A stretch of 41,615 nucleotides of DNA from Pseudomonadota bacterium (GTDB lineage: Bacteria > Pseudomonadota > Alphaproteobacteria > Acetobacterales > Acetobacteraceae): assembly GCA_021847995.1 (NCBI GenBank), contig JAJZNE010000027.1, positions 1 through 41,615 of the forward strand, in the 5' to 3' direction. The notes below the pieces were generated by a model. That model was not told the origin of the DNA. It saw nothing but the letters and a program-made list of their open reading frames with translations, and searched no databases. Positions 33,449-41,615 of this stretch are shown in pieces. How positions within the stretch are numbered: position 1 is the stretch's first letter; each line of letters opens with the position of its first letter. Both the position numbers and the translations under genes were made by a program.

Positions 33449-34672
33449 TCAAGCCCGCGACGTGATCTCGGCGATGGTCAGCTGCATCCGAGCGAGATAG
33501 TCGTTCATGTCGAGGTGCCGCTCGGCATAGCGGCGGGCGGCGGCGCGCAACCGGCGGTTCAGGGCGCGGTCCTCCAGCACTTCCAGCACCGTCTGCGCCA
33601 GCCGCTTCGCGTCCAGCCCCGGCACCAGCAGGCCGTTGCGGCCGTGGGCGACGAATTCGGCGACCGATTCCACGTCGGAGGCAACGATCGCGCAGCCGCA
33701 TGCCATCGCCTCCCGCAGCGACCAGGAGGCGACGAAGGGATAGGTCAGATAGACATGCGTATCGGAGCGCTGCAACAGTCGCAGATACACCTCATAGGCG
33801 ATCTGGCCCGGCAGCAGGACGCGGCTGTCGTCGAATTTTCCCGCCATTTCCTTCTGCATGTGCTCGCGCCAGGTGGTGTCCGGCAGCCGCGCGCCATAGC
33901 TCACGTCGTCGCCGCCGACCATCACCACTTTCACGTCCGGCCGGCCGGCAAGCAGGTCCGGCAGTGCCCGCATCATGACATGGAAGCCGCGATACGGTTC
34001 CAGGTTGCGCGCGACATAGGTGACGAGTTTCTCCTCGGGCGCGACACTGAAATTGCCGATGACGAAAGGCTCCTTCCTCACCGCCGGGTCGGGCTTGCAG
34101 ACATCGAGCCGCGCACCCTCGCGGATCAGGCGGATGCGGCGCTGCGCCCAGTCCGGATAGCGGGTCAACTGCCACTGCGTCGGTGTCTGGCCGTGCTGGT
34201 CCATGGTCAGCGCCAGATGGTTGACCACGTTCATCGCCCGGATGCGCGGGAAGCGGTCGTCGCCGATCGGGAATTCCGGGTCGTACTCCACGTCCTGCCC
34301 GTCGGTCGCGTAGTAGAATTCGAAATAGCCGAGCACCGGCGCATCGGGGAACACGTCGCGGATATCGAGCAGCTCTCCCCAGCCGTGATGGCCCAGCACC
34401 ACGTCAGGGGTGAAGCCGAGCTGCTTGAGCGTGCGCGCCATGCCGGCAACGATCTCCGCCCGGCGCGCGGCGAGGTCGAAATCCCGCACCACCGGATGCA
34501 CCTGCTCCTGGCTCGGCTTGGGCGTGTGGTACAGCAGCCGGCGGACACCCTGGATGGCGTTCGGATTGGGCTCCGAGATGAAAACCAGCTCGTTCGCCGG
34601 GTCGTTCGCCAGGTGGCGCAGGACATGCAGATACTGGCCAGGAAAGTTCTGATGAATGAAAAGGTATCGCAC
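33449..34672 (-). CDS. GT4-family glycosyltransferase
   Basis: 407 aa from the GTG at 34672, chosen because GT4 homology starts there (VRYLFIHQNFPGQYLHVLR); an in-frame TTG at 34699 is less likely. GT-B fold: the N-terminal lobe includes DVVLGHHGWGE and the C-terminal nucleotide-sugar lobe has NFSVAPEEKLVTYVARNLEP, YRGFHVMMRALPDLL, WSLREAMACGCAIVASDVES (the EX7E-like region) and the NGLLVPGLDAKRLAQ loop. It should add a sugar from a nucleotide donor to a glycan or protein acceptor; donor and acceptor are unknown. It is the last gene of the leftward cluster that includes HlyD and the TPR-GT2-GT4 enzyme. Confidence 0.93.
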   Translation of the reverse strand: MRYLFIHQNFPGQYLHVLRHLANDPANELVFISEPNPNAIQGVRRLLYHTPKPSQEQVHPVVRDFDLAARRAEIVAGMARTLKQLGFTPDVVLGHHGWGELLDIRDVFPDAPVLGYFEFYYATDGQDVEYDPEFPIGDDRFPRIRAMNVVNHLALTMDQHGQTPTQWQLTRYPDWAQRRIRLIREGARLDVCKPDPAVRKEPFVIGNFSVAPEEKLVTYVARNLEPYRGFHVMMRALPDLLAGRPDVKVVMVGGDDVSYGARLPDTTWREHMQKEMAGKFDDSRVLLPGQIAYEVYLRLLQRSDTHVYLTYPFVASWSLREAMACGCAIVASDVESVAEFVAHGRNGLLVPGLDAKRLAQTVLEVLEDRALNRRLRAAARRYAERHLDMNDYLARMQLTIAEITSRA

Positions 34673-34747
34673 GCGGCACTCGATCGGAGCAGGAAGCAAT
34701 AGCTTCGGGGCGCGGGGCCCCGAAGCGGTTGTCCGGTGGCGGGGGCG

Positions 34748-35722
34748 TCAGCGCCGCTTCGGCGCCGCCGGCTTTTTCGCGGCCGGCTTCCTGGCCGCCG
34801 CAGGTTTGGCCGATGCCGCGTCCCCTCCCGCGGCGTCGCCCGCAGCGGCGCCCTCGGCGAGCGGCGCCGCGGCCTCACCACGGCGGCGGACGATCACCTG
34901 GAACGCCTCGATCGGCGCCAGGCTGTCCGCCTCGCACGGCTCGCCGGCCGCGACCGGCCCGACTGCCGTGCCGTCCAGGAAGCTCGCGGCATAGGACAGG
35001 TCGTGCGTCTCCGCCGCCGCGCCGCGCAGCCGCATGCGCAGGCCGAGGATCGGCAGCGCCATGCCGCGGCTGCCGCAGAACTGCCCTCCCTCCACCCATG
35101 GCGACAGCCAGCCGCGACCGAGGACGGCCTGGTATTCGATGTCCGCCGCGCCGATTTCATGCGCGGGCGAGATGCCGAATCCCTCGATCCATTTCTTGCT
35201 GCCGCGCTCGCCGAGCCATTCGCCGAGCATGGCGCCGACATCGCCGCGTTCCTGGATATGCGCAACCATTTCCATCATGCGCGGGGCGCGGCGGGGCGCG
35301 GTACCGCCCGCCTGGGCCGCCCCGCCCGCCACCGCTGCTGGGGCGCCCGCGGCCGGCTCCATCAGGCGCAGCACCTGCAGGTTGGGGGCGCCCTCGGTCG
35401 CCGTCGGAGACTGGTAGATGGTGACGAGGATCTGCGCCGGGCCGTTCAGCACCCGGACCAGCGCCGCATCGCCGCCGCCGAGCAGCCAGCCATCCGGCCG
35501 GAAGGTGCTGATGCTGACCGCTTCCGGGCGGCTCGCCGGCCCCGGCGGCAGGGAGATGCGCACCCCCGGCAACCCGGCCGCGGCATCGAGCGCGCGGGAC
35601 GGGGTCTGCACGATGCAGAACAGCCCTGTGTCCAGCGTCATCAGATGGCCGCTGACCTTGAGTTCGGTGATGAGCTTCTGCGTGGGCGCCTTCTCGGCGG
35701 GCGCGGGGTTCGCGTCTGGCAT
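34748..35722 (-). CDS. Protein with ChW-like repeats and basic Ala/Pro/Lys tail
   Basis: 324 aa, no signal peptide, no membrane helix. Residues 15-120 look like a beta-rich domain (GHLMTLDTGLFCIV, GPAQILVTIYQ). A Gly/Ala linker follows. About 196-281 form two repeats of the kind seen in clostridial hydrophobic-W domains: IEYQAVLGRGWLSPWVEGGQ then FCGSRGMALPILGLRMRL, and DLSYAASFLDG then EPCEADSLAPIEAFQV. The last ~40 residues are KPAAxKPAAPKRR-like and strongly basic. Similar proteins occur as hypotheticals beside glycosyltransferases in related bacteria, as far as I recall. It may bind glycans or the surface protein. It starts 37 bp after the large glycosyltransferase gene. Confidence 0.82.
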   Translation of the reverse strand: MPDANPAPAEKAPTQKLITELKVSGHLMTLDTGLFCIVQTPSRALDAAAGLPGVRISLPPGPASRPEAVSISTFRPDGWLLGGGDAALVRVLNGPAQILVTIYQSPTATEGAPNLQVLRLMEPAAGAPAAVAGGAAQAGGTAPRRAPRMMEMVAHIQERGDVGAMLGEWLGERGSKKWIEGFGISPAHEIGAADIEYQAVLGRGWLSPWVEGGQFCGSRGMALPILGLRMRLRGAAAETHDLSYAASFLDGTAVGPVAAGEPCEADSLAPIEAFQVIVRRRGEAAAPLAEGAAAGDAAGGDAASAKPAAARKPAAKKPAAPKRR

Positions 35723-35759
35723 TCAGGATCTCGCTCTCAAAGGCGCTGGGGAAACGGTT

Positions 35760-38636
35760 TCACGGGCGGAAGGCGGTCACGACGCATTCATCGCGCGCCG
35801 TCACCTGCAAGGCAAGAAGTGCATTGTTGATGGCAGGCGCGGGAAGGCCGAGCGGCAGCACAAGGCCACGCCCGGTGCGCCGAATCCGCTCGGCCGGCGC
35901 ACCGAGATCGAAGGCAACCGCGGCCAATCCCGCCCGCAACGCCTCGCCCAGCGTGTAGCACCAGGTTTCCGGCCAGACCGACGGCAGGAAGGCGAGGTCG
36001 ATGCGTTGCTGCACGATCAGGTCGGGCAGCTCACCCTCCCGGTACGGGCCGGTGATGCAGATGCCTCCGGTGTCGAGCGCGCGGGCATCGTCGTGGGTAT
36101 GACCGAGGACGACGAAGCGAAGATGAAGATCGCGCCGCGCGGCATCCCGCGCGCAGGCGAGCAGCACATCGAATCCCTTGTGGATGCCGATCGCGCCCGG
36201 CACGCCGATGCGCCGCGGCCCCGCCCCCGGCACGCGCAGCCGCGGCAGGGCGGCATCGTCCTCATGCGGCACGACGACGGCGCGGGAGGCCGGAAAATGG
36301 CGAGCGAGGCGCGCGGCGGCATCGGCGCTCGGCGCGACGATGCGGGCTGCGCCGGCCAGCTCCGCCGCCGAGCGGACGCGCAGCGCCGCCGGGCCGATCG
36401 CCTCCTCCAGCGCGCTGCCGGCGTCGGCAACGCAGGCCTCGCACGCCGCCACCTCCGGCTCCCCGCAATAGCGCCCGTCACGGCCGACGAGGTTGATCCG
36501 GGGGCAGAACAGCGCATAATCGTGGAGGTGGATTTCGTAGCGGATGCCGAGTTGCGCCGGCAGGTCGAGAATGGCCGGATGATGGCCGAGCCGGTGATGC
36601 AGTTCCAGCCGCAACGGTCGCGCCGCGCGCAGCAGGGCGACAAGGTCGGGCAACTCCGCCGGCAGCAGGAAGCGAAGGTTGGGAAAGCGGTTGCCCTCCG
36701 CCTCCCCGACCGCGCAGATGCCGGGCAGGTAGCGCCGCTCCGCCGCCGCCGCGCTGCCGGAGAGATCGACCACCGGGCGCAGCAGCACCGGCCGCGCACC
36801 CTCCGCCACCAGGGCCGCGCAGCGGTCGCGCACGGCACGCTCCACCCCGCCCTGATGGTCATGGGTGACGATCAGCACGCCGGGCCGCCCGTCGGCGTCG
36901 GCCGTCCAGCGCGCCGCATCCAGCGCCCGCCGAGCCGGCGCCAGCGGATCGCCGGCCTGCCAGTCCGCGATCAGGGCGCGGTAGCCGGGGTGCAGCCGCT
37001 CCAGCACGTCGAGGTTGCGCGCCAGCAGCGCCGCCCGCGCATCGCCGAAGGAGCGCCCGCCGAGATGAGCGACGAAGGCCCCCGGCACGGCGACATGCCG
37101 CCAGCCGAGGCGGCGGGCGCGCAGCGCGAAATCGTTCTCCTCGCCGTAGCCCTGCGCGAAGATATCGGTGCGCAGCAGGCCGGTCGCGGCCAGGCATTCG
37201 CGGCGCAGATACATGCAGAAGCCGACCGGCGTCGGGATCTCCACCGCCGTCGGCCCATGCGTCGCCCGCGCCAGCGCCGCGAAGGCGGCGAGGTCGTCGG
37301 GCGGCGGGCCCGGACGCGCCGGGTCGGGATAGGTCAGGATGGTGGCGTCGTTGGTGAGCGGGGACGCGGTGCCGATGTCGGGAGCGGCATGCACCGCCCG
37401 GCGCAGGGTGGCAAGCCAGGCGGGGGCGGGAACGGTGTCGCTGTTCAGCAGCACCACGTCCGGATCCTCAGGCAGCGCTGCGGCTTCGCGCAGGCCGGTA
37501 TTGGCGGCGTGGGGGAAGCCGCGGTTGACCGGGTGACGCAGCAGCCGCAGCCGCCGCGCCGCCGCCAGCCCCCGCAGCCACTCGGCGAGCGCAGGCTCGG
37601 GCGTCGCGTCATCGACCGCGATCACCGTGGTGCCGCGCGGCACGGTCGCGAACACGGCATCAAGGCAGGCGCGGGTGGCCGCAAGATCGCGATAGACCGG
37701 GACCACCACGGCAATCCGCCGCCCCGGCCGGCGCGGTGCGGCGGCGGGCGGGCCGCGCAGGTCCGCCGGCATCGGCTGCCAGGGCACCCCCCGCGTCCGC
37801 CCGCCAACCGGCAGCGCCGCCGCCACGGCCTGCGCCGCTGCCGTCGCCGACCGCGCCTCCAGCCCCGGGTCGAGCGGGCTGCCCGCCAGATCCCGCCCAT
37901 CGGCACCGAGCACGCGCACCGCCGCAGCGATCCCGGCGAGCGCGAAGCGGCGCGGCCGGGCGAGCGCGCGCGGCGAGGGCATGTCGATGTCGCGCGCCAC
38001 CAGCCGACGCGCCGGCCCGCCGGCAAGCGGCACGATGCAGATCTCGGGATCGCGCGCGGCATCGCCGGGATGCCAGGCCCAGCCCTCCAGCCCCCCGTCA
38101 CGCGCCGCAACCACGCCTTCCACGCGATGCTGGCGCGCCGGCAGCAGCGGGCTGCCGAGCAGCGCGGTGCCGTCGCGTGTCACCTCGACCCGGAGCGCGT
38201 TGGCGGCGATGCGCCGGCCACGCCAGACCGCGCCGTCCACGCGCACCAGCAGATCCGGCCGCGCGACCCCGCCGACGACCAGCGTTCCGTCGCGCGCAAG
38301 TCCGCACCAGCCGGGCGCGCCGGAGCGCGCCGCGAGATCGGCGGCGAGCGCGTCCATCGCACCGCTTCTGCCGAGGACATGCCCGGCCAGTGCCTGCGCC
38401 AGCGCCGCCGCGGCCGCCGGGACATCGCCGGCCTGCCGGCGCGACGTGGCGAGGCCGAGCCACACTTCCTGCACGTCGTGCCGGGTGGCGAGGTCGGCGA
38501 ACAGCGCCCCGGCCTCCTCATCGCCGCGCATCAGCAGCGCAAGTCCGAGGGTCAGCGCCACGGTATCGTCGCTGGGCGCGATGCGGCGGGCGCGGCGCAG
38601 CCAGGGCAGCGCCGCCGCCGGGTCACCCTCGGTCAA
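35760..38636 (-). CDS. TPR + GT2 + GT4 multidomain glycosyltransferase
   Basis: About 958 aa from a TTG at 38636 (GAGG six bases upstream). Domains: TPR-like helices to ~85, a beta-rich linker near 120-290 (GGLEGWAWHPGDAARDPEI), a GT2 domain at ~305-560 (RRIAVVVPVYRDLAATRACL, VLLNSDTVPAPAWL as the DXD-like site, GYGEENDFALRARRLGW) and a GT4-like GT-B domain at ~585-958 (GVLIVTHDHQGGVERAV, YEIHLHDYALFCPRINLVGR, GAIGIHKGFDVLLACARDA, PSVWPETWCYTLGEAL). It can add two different sugars, probably to a surface protein or polysaccharide. The TPR pattern (ELARAALLRGEAAL) extends upstream of this TTG to about 38711, where only CTG is available at the end of the Sel1 gene, so the true start is uncertain. 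Confidence 0.88.
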   Translation of the reverse strand: MTEGDPAAALPWLRRARRIAPSDDTVALTLGLALLMRGDEEAGALFADLATRHDVQEVWLGLATSRRQAGDVPAAAAALAQALAGHVLGRSGAMDALAADLAARSGAPGWCGLARDGTLVVGGVARPDLLVRVDGAVWRGRRIAANALRVEVTRDGTALLGSPLLPARQHRVEGVVAARDGGLEGWAWHPGDAARDPEICIVPLAGGPARRLVARDIDMPSPRALARPRRFALAGIAAAVRVLGADGRDLAGSPLDPGLEARSATAAAQAVAAALPVGGRTRGVPWQPMPADLRGPPAAAPRRPGRRIAVVVPVYRDLAATRACLDAVFATVPRGTTVIAVDDATPEPALAEWLRGLAAARRLRLLRHPVNRGFPHAANTGLREAAALPEDPDVVLLNSDTVPAPAWLATLRRAVHAAPDIGTASPLTNDATILTYPDPARPGPPPDDLAAFAALARATHGPTAVEIPTPVGFCMYLRRECLAATGLLRTDIFAQGYGEENDFALRARRLGWRHVAVPGAFVAHLGGRSFGDARAALLARNLDVLERLHPGYRALIADWQAGDPLAPARRALDAARWTADADGRPGVLIVTHDHQGGVERAVRDRCAALVAEGARPVLLRPVVDLSGSAAAAERRYLPGICAVGEAEGNRFPNLRFLLPAELPDLVALLRAARPLRLELHHRLGHHPAILDLPAQLGIRYEIHLHDYALFCPRINLVGRDGRYCGEPEVAACEACVADAGSALEEAIGPAALRVRSAAELAGAARIVAPSADAAARLARHFPASRAVVVPHEDDAALPRLRVPGAGPRRIGVPGAIGIHKGFDVLLACARDAARRDLHLRFVVLGHTHDDARALDTGGICITGPYREGELPDLIVQQRIDLAFLPSVWPETWCYTLGEALRAGLAAVAFDLGAPAERIRRTGRGLVLPLGLPAPAINNALLALQVTARDECVVTAFRP

Positions 38637-38707
38637 TGCCGCCTCGCCGCGCAGCAGCGCCGCGCGGGCCAGCTCGCCCTGAACCTCCTGCTGCGTGCGC
38701 GGTGCGG

Positions 38708-40510
38708 TCAGCGGGCCATCGCCGACTGCGCCGGCGCATCTGCCTCGACCGGCGGCGGTGGCGCCACCGGCGGCAGGGCCGCCAGGTCGCCCTGCGCCTC
38801 CGTCAGCCCCTGCGCCGCCGCGCGTTCCAGCCACGCCCGCGCCTCCGCCGCATCGGTGGTGCCGGCCAGGCCGCGGGCGAGATAGCGGCCGAGCATCATC
38901 TGCGCATGGGCATGCCCGCGCTCCGCGGCGGCACGGAACCATTTCTGGGCCGCCGGACGATCCCACGGCACCTCATGGCCGCCCCCGAACATGGCGCCGA
39001 GCGCGAACATGGCGCCGACATGGCCGTGCTCGGCGGCCTTCTGGAACAGCGCCAGGGCCGCCGGATGGTCGCGCGGGCCGCCGCGGCCATTCACCATCAT
39101 CTCGGCCAGCGCCACCTGCGCATCGACCATGCCGATCGAGGCCGCGCGCATGATCCAGGCGCGTCCCTCCTCCACGTTCTGCTCGACGCCGCGGCCCTCG
39201 GCCAGCATGCGGCCGTACCAGTACTGGGCATTGACCACGCCCTCGGCGGCGCGACGGAGCCAGTGCGCCGCCTGCGCGTCATCGCGCGCCACCCCAACGC
39301 CCTCGGCGAGGCAGATGCCGTAATTATAGGCGGCGACGAGATCGCCGGCAGTCGCCGACTGCTCGAACCATTCGCGGGTGCGAACGGCATCGTCCGCCTC
39401 GGCCTTGCCTTGCAGCACGAGGGTCGCGAGATCGTGGCGCGCCTGCGTATCGCCGGCCTCGGCCGAGACGCGGAACCAGCGCGCTGCCTCGGTCGGATCC
39501 CGCGGCACGCCGGCGCCGGTCAGGTGCAGCATGCCGAGCGCGCGTGCCGCGGTCTTGTGGCCGGCCTCCGCGGCACGGCGGAACCAGACCGCGGCCTCGG
39601 TATGATTGGGCGGCAGTTCGCCGCCGCGGGAATAGAGGTCGCCGACCAGCGCCGCCGCCTCCGGATCGCCGGCAAGTCCGGCGCGGCGCAGCCACGACTC
39701 GGCCTCCTGCAAATCCCGCTCGACCCCCTGCCCTTCCAGCAGCGCAAGGCCATAGCGCGCCTGCGCCGAACGCACGCCCTTCTCCGCCGCCTGACGGTAG
39801 AGGTCGGCGGCACGCGCCGCATCCTTCGGTACGCCCTGGCCGAACATGGTCAGCACGCCGAGCAGATACTGGGCGGTGCCGAGGCCGGAGTCGGCGGCAC
39901 GCGCCAGTTGAACCGCCCCCTCCGCCTGCTCCTGCGGCGTGCGGTCGGGGCGGAGCAATGCCATCGCGTAGCCGAGCTGCCCCTGCGGCGAATTCGCCGC
40001 CGCCGATTTGCGGTACCATTCCTCGGCCGCCGGCAGATCGCGCAGCGACTCCGGCCCCGAGGTCAGGATATAGGCGAGCAGCGCCTGTCCGTCGGCCGAC
40101 CCGCCCTCCGCCGCGCGGCGCGCCCAGTACGCCGCCTTGTCGAAATCGGGCTGCACCGCGCCGCCGCCGGCGGCGGCGAACAGCGCCGAGCCGGACTGCG
40201 CCGCCTCGGCGGCAACGCCGCTGACGCCGTGCAGATAGAGCGCGCCGAGCAACGACTGCGCCGCGACATAGCCGCGCGCGGCCGATTTCTCCAGCCAGCG
40301 GGCCGCCTCGGGCGGGCTGGGCGGCACGCCGGCCGCTTCCAGATAGGCACGGCCGACGAGATATTCAGCTTCCGCATTGCCCGCCCGCGCCGCCTTGGCG
40401 AGCAGCGGGAAGGCGGCGGCCCGCTGCCCCCGCTCGGTCAGTTGGCGTGCCCGCCGCAGCGCCGCCGCCGCGGAGCCGAACCCTGTCAGCCGCCCGATCA
40501 GCCCGACCAT
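38708..40510 (-). CDS. Sel1-like repeat protein
   Basis: 600 aa built almost wholly from Sel1-like repeats (36-residue helical hairpins, TPR relatives) from about residue 45 to 585, for example AEAGHKTAARALGMLHLTGA, GVPRDPTEAARWFRVSAEAG and AQYWYGRMLAEGRGVEQNVE. No signal peptide or membrane helix is seen, so it is probably a cytoplasmic scaffold. A Pro-rich tail (PPVAPPPPVEADAP) follows the repeats. Start ATG 40510 has GAGG eight bases upstream. It begins 33 bp after the HlyD gene and ends inside the region where the glycosyltransferase frame opens, so translation is likely coupled. A role in organising the glycosylation or secretion machinery is inference. Confidence 0.93.
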   Translation of the reverse strand: MVGLIGRLTGFGSAAAALRRARQLTERGQRAAAFPLLAKAARAGNAEAEYLVGRAYLEAAGVPPSPPEAARWLEKSAARGYVAAQSLLGALYLHGVSGVAAEAAQSGSALFAAAGGGAVQPDFDKAAYWARRAAEGGSADGQALLAYILTSGPESLRDLPAAEEWYRKSAAANSPQGQLGYAMALLRPDRTPQEQAEGAVQLARAADSGLGTAQYLLGVLTMFGQGVPKDAARAADLYRQAAEKGVRSAQARYGLALLEGQGVERDLQEAESWLRRAGLAGDPEAAALVGDLYSRGGELPPNHTEAAVWFRRAAEAGHKTAARALGMLHLTGAGVPRDPTEAARWFRVSAEAGDTQARHDLATLVLQGKAEADDAVRTREWFEQSATAGDLVAAYNYGICLAEGVGVARDDAQAAHWLRRAAEGVVNAQYWYGRMLAEGRGVEQNVEEGRAWIMRAASIGMVDAQVALAEMMVNGRGGPRDHPAALALFQKAAEHGHVGAMFALGAMFGGGHEVPWDRPAAQKWFRAAAERGHAHAQMMLGRYLARGLAGTTDAAEARAWLERAAAQGLTEAQGDLAALPPVAPPPPVEADAPAQSAMAR

Positions 40511-40543
40511 CCGCGCCGCCTCATGCCGCCATGCACTGCCCGC

Positions 40544-41615
40544 TCATGTCGGCTCCTGCGCGCCGCGGGCAAGGAAGGGGGCGACGCGGTCGAACATGTA
40601 TTCCAGGATCGTCCGCTGCCCGACCTTGATATCCACCTGCAACGGCATCCCCGGCTTGAGCGCGAAGCTCTCCGGCGGGTGGCGCAGCTTGAGCTGGTCG
40701 ATCGTAACGAAGGCGCGGTAGAAATAGACTGGCGCCGTGCCGTTGTTCTGCGGCGAGTTGGAGGCGATGCTGGGCGAGGTCGCCTGTGGGTTCTGCTGGC
40801 CCTGGGTGGGATCGGTGAAGCTGTCGGCGCTGACCCGCGTGACATGGCCGAGCGCGTAGCCGTAGCGGAAATACGGCAGGGTGTCGAACTTGATCGACAC
40901 CGGATCACCCGGCCGCACAAAGCCGGAATTGGCCCCATCGACCATCGCCACCACTTCCAGCGGGTCGTCGATCGGCACCGTCGTCATCAGCTCGACACCC
41001 GATTGCAGCACCGTCCCCGGCGCCACGCGCGACACGCTGAGCACGACCGAGTCGGTCTCCGCCCGCATCTCCACCAGCTTGCGCCGCAGCGCGTTCTTCG
41101 AGGTCTGGCCCGACATGTCGGACAGCAGACGTTCCTGCTGGCTTTCCAGATCCTGGGTGTCGGCATACCATTTGTGACGCCAGCTGTCGCGCTCCGCCAC
41201 CATGCTGTCGAGGTCGCGCTTCGCGCCGATCAGCGCCTGTTTCGCGTCCTCCAGACGCTGCACCCCCTCCTCGCGGTCGAGTTCCGCCTGGACGGTGTTG
41301 AGTTTGCTGCCGACCTGCATGCGTTCGAGCTGCTTGCGCATATCCTCGACCGATTGCAGCTTGCCGAGCTGGCGGCTCAGGCTGGCGATGTCCTGCTCCG
41401 CCAGATGCACCTTGGCCTGGAGGCTGGCGATCTTCTGATCGTAATCCTCGATCGAGGCGACGAAGTTCTGGTGTCGCTGCAAATATGCCAACTGCTCCAG
41501 CTCGCCGTACTGCGACCCGTCGGAGACATAGGGCTGGTCGGCGAGTTCCGCCTTCAAGCGATCGACCTGCGCCTTCAGGCTTGCCATCTGCGCCGATGTC
41601 GCCTTCTCGTCGCTG
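40544..41615 (-). CDS. HlyD-family periplasmic adaptor (3' part)
   Basis: Partial: 356 codons are visible and the 5' end with the membrane anchor lies beyond the right edge. A long coiled coil (KAQVDRLKAELADQPYVSDG to the QTSKNALRRKLVEMRAETDS region) is followed by the lipoyl/beta-barrel part VVLSVSRVAPGTVLQSGVEL, LEVVAMVDGANSGFVRPGDP, VSIKFDTLPYFRYGYALGHV and the C-terminal GMPLQVDIKVGQRTILEYMF typical of HlyD/PrtE membrane-fusion proteins of type I secretion. Adaptors of this kind join an ABC exporter to an outer-membrane channel; both should be encoded just outside the window. The gene is first in the visible part of the leftward operon. Confidence 0.94.
   Translation of the reverse strand, partial: SDEKATSAQMASLKAQVDRLKAELADQPYVSDGSQYGELEQLAYLQRHQNFVASIEDYDQKIASLQAKVHLAEQDIASLSRQLGKLQSVEDMRKQLERMQVGSKLNTVQAELDREEGVQRLEDAKQALIGAKRDLDSMVAERDSWRHKWYADTQDLESQQERLLSDMSGQTSKNALRRKLVEMRAETDSVVLSVSRVAPGTVLQSGVELMTTVPIDDPLEVVAMVDGANSGFVRPGDPVSIKFDTLPYFRYGYALGHVTRVSADSFTDPTQGQQNPQATSPSIASNSPQNNGTAPVYFYRAFVTIDQLKLRHPPESFALKPGMPLQVDIKVGQRTILEYMFDRVAPFLARGAQEPT

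Noticed and set aside
35418-38885. Plus-strand open frame of about 1150 codons opposite the large glycosyltransferase
   Set aside because: Composition is Arg/Gln/Gly-rich without any recognisable domain, while the minus frame shows clear GT2 and GT4 motifs.

Overview
The window reads as high-GC chromosomal DNA of an alphaproteobacterium, most likely of the Acetobacteraceae (Rhodospirillales) type. That assignment is inferred from gene style: alphaproteobacterial TyrS with a KMGKT loop, a GTTC-N7-GTTC LexA box, a K+-independent H+-pyrophosphatase, DUF3309, and a Sel1/HlyD/glycosyltransferase cluster. No rRNA or other marker is present to settle it. No tRNA, rRNA or CRISPR array was seen.

Region 1 (1-5328) is housekeeping: the 5' end of a branched-chain amino-acid-type ABC substrate-binding protein, anmK, tyrS, a four-helix membrane protein, aat and an msrQ-like gene. 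Region 2 (about 5390-7222) is a mobile-element graveyard. It holds two IS66 remnants with related 3' ends, a lower-GC orphan ORF, and a decayed REP-RAYT-REP module. Region 3 (7223-8188) is a MarR-type regulator with a DUF1398 gene and an operator-like repeat.

Region 4 (8329-14979) has dnaE2 behind a LexA box, followed on the same strand by a catalytically degenerate EAL gene and ndk. A membrane-bound diguanylate cyclase diverges from dnaE2. Region 5 (15088-18915) holds a monohaem cytochrome c with its own terminator, then an FNR-like box, a Cyc2-like fused cytochrome-porin, a second paralogous cytochrome c and a DegP/HtrA protease. This is a plausible outer-membrane electron conduit and the most interesting part of the window.

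Region 6 (19028-26850) contains a lipoprotein, Hsp33, an SRPBCC gene beside a second SRPBCC remnant, a CapD/WbpM-like sugar dehydratase divergent from a WecA-like sugar-phosphate transferase, a UMF1-type MFS transporter, a secreted protein with a tandem duplication, and a second MarR regulator. Region 7 (26989-33362) has an M17 aminopeptidase, htpG, hppA and two small genes.

Region 8 (33449 to the right edge) is a five-gene leftward cluster: HlyD-type adaptor, Sel1-repeat protein, TPR+GT2+GT4 glycosyltransferase, a protein with ChW-like repeats, and a GT4 glycosyltransferase. It looks like a type I secretion and surface-glycosylation locus that continues past the window.
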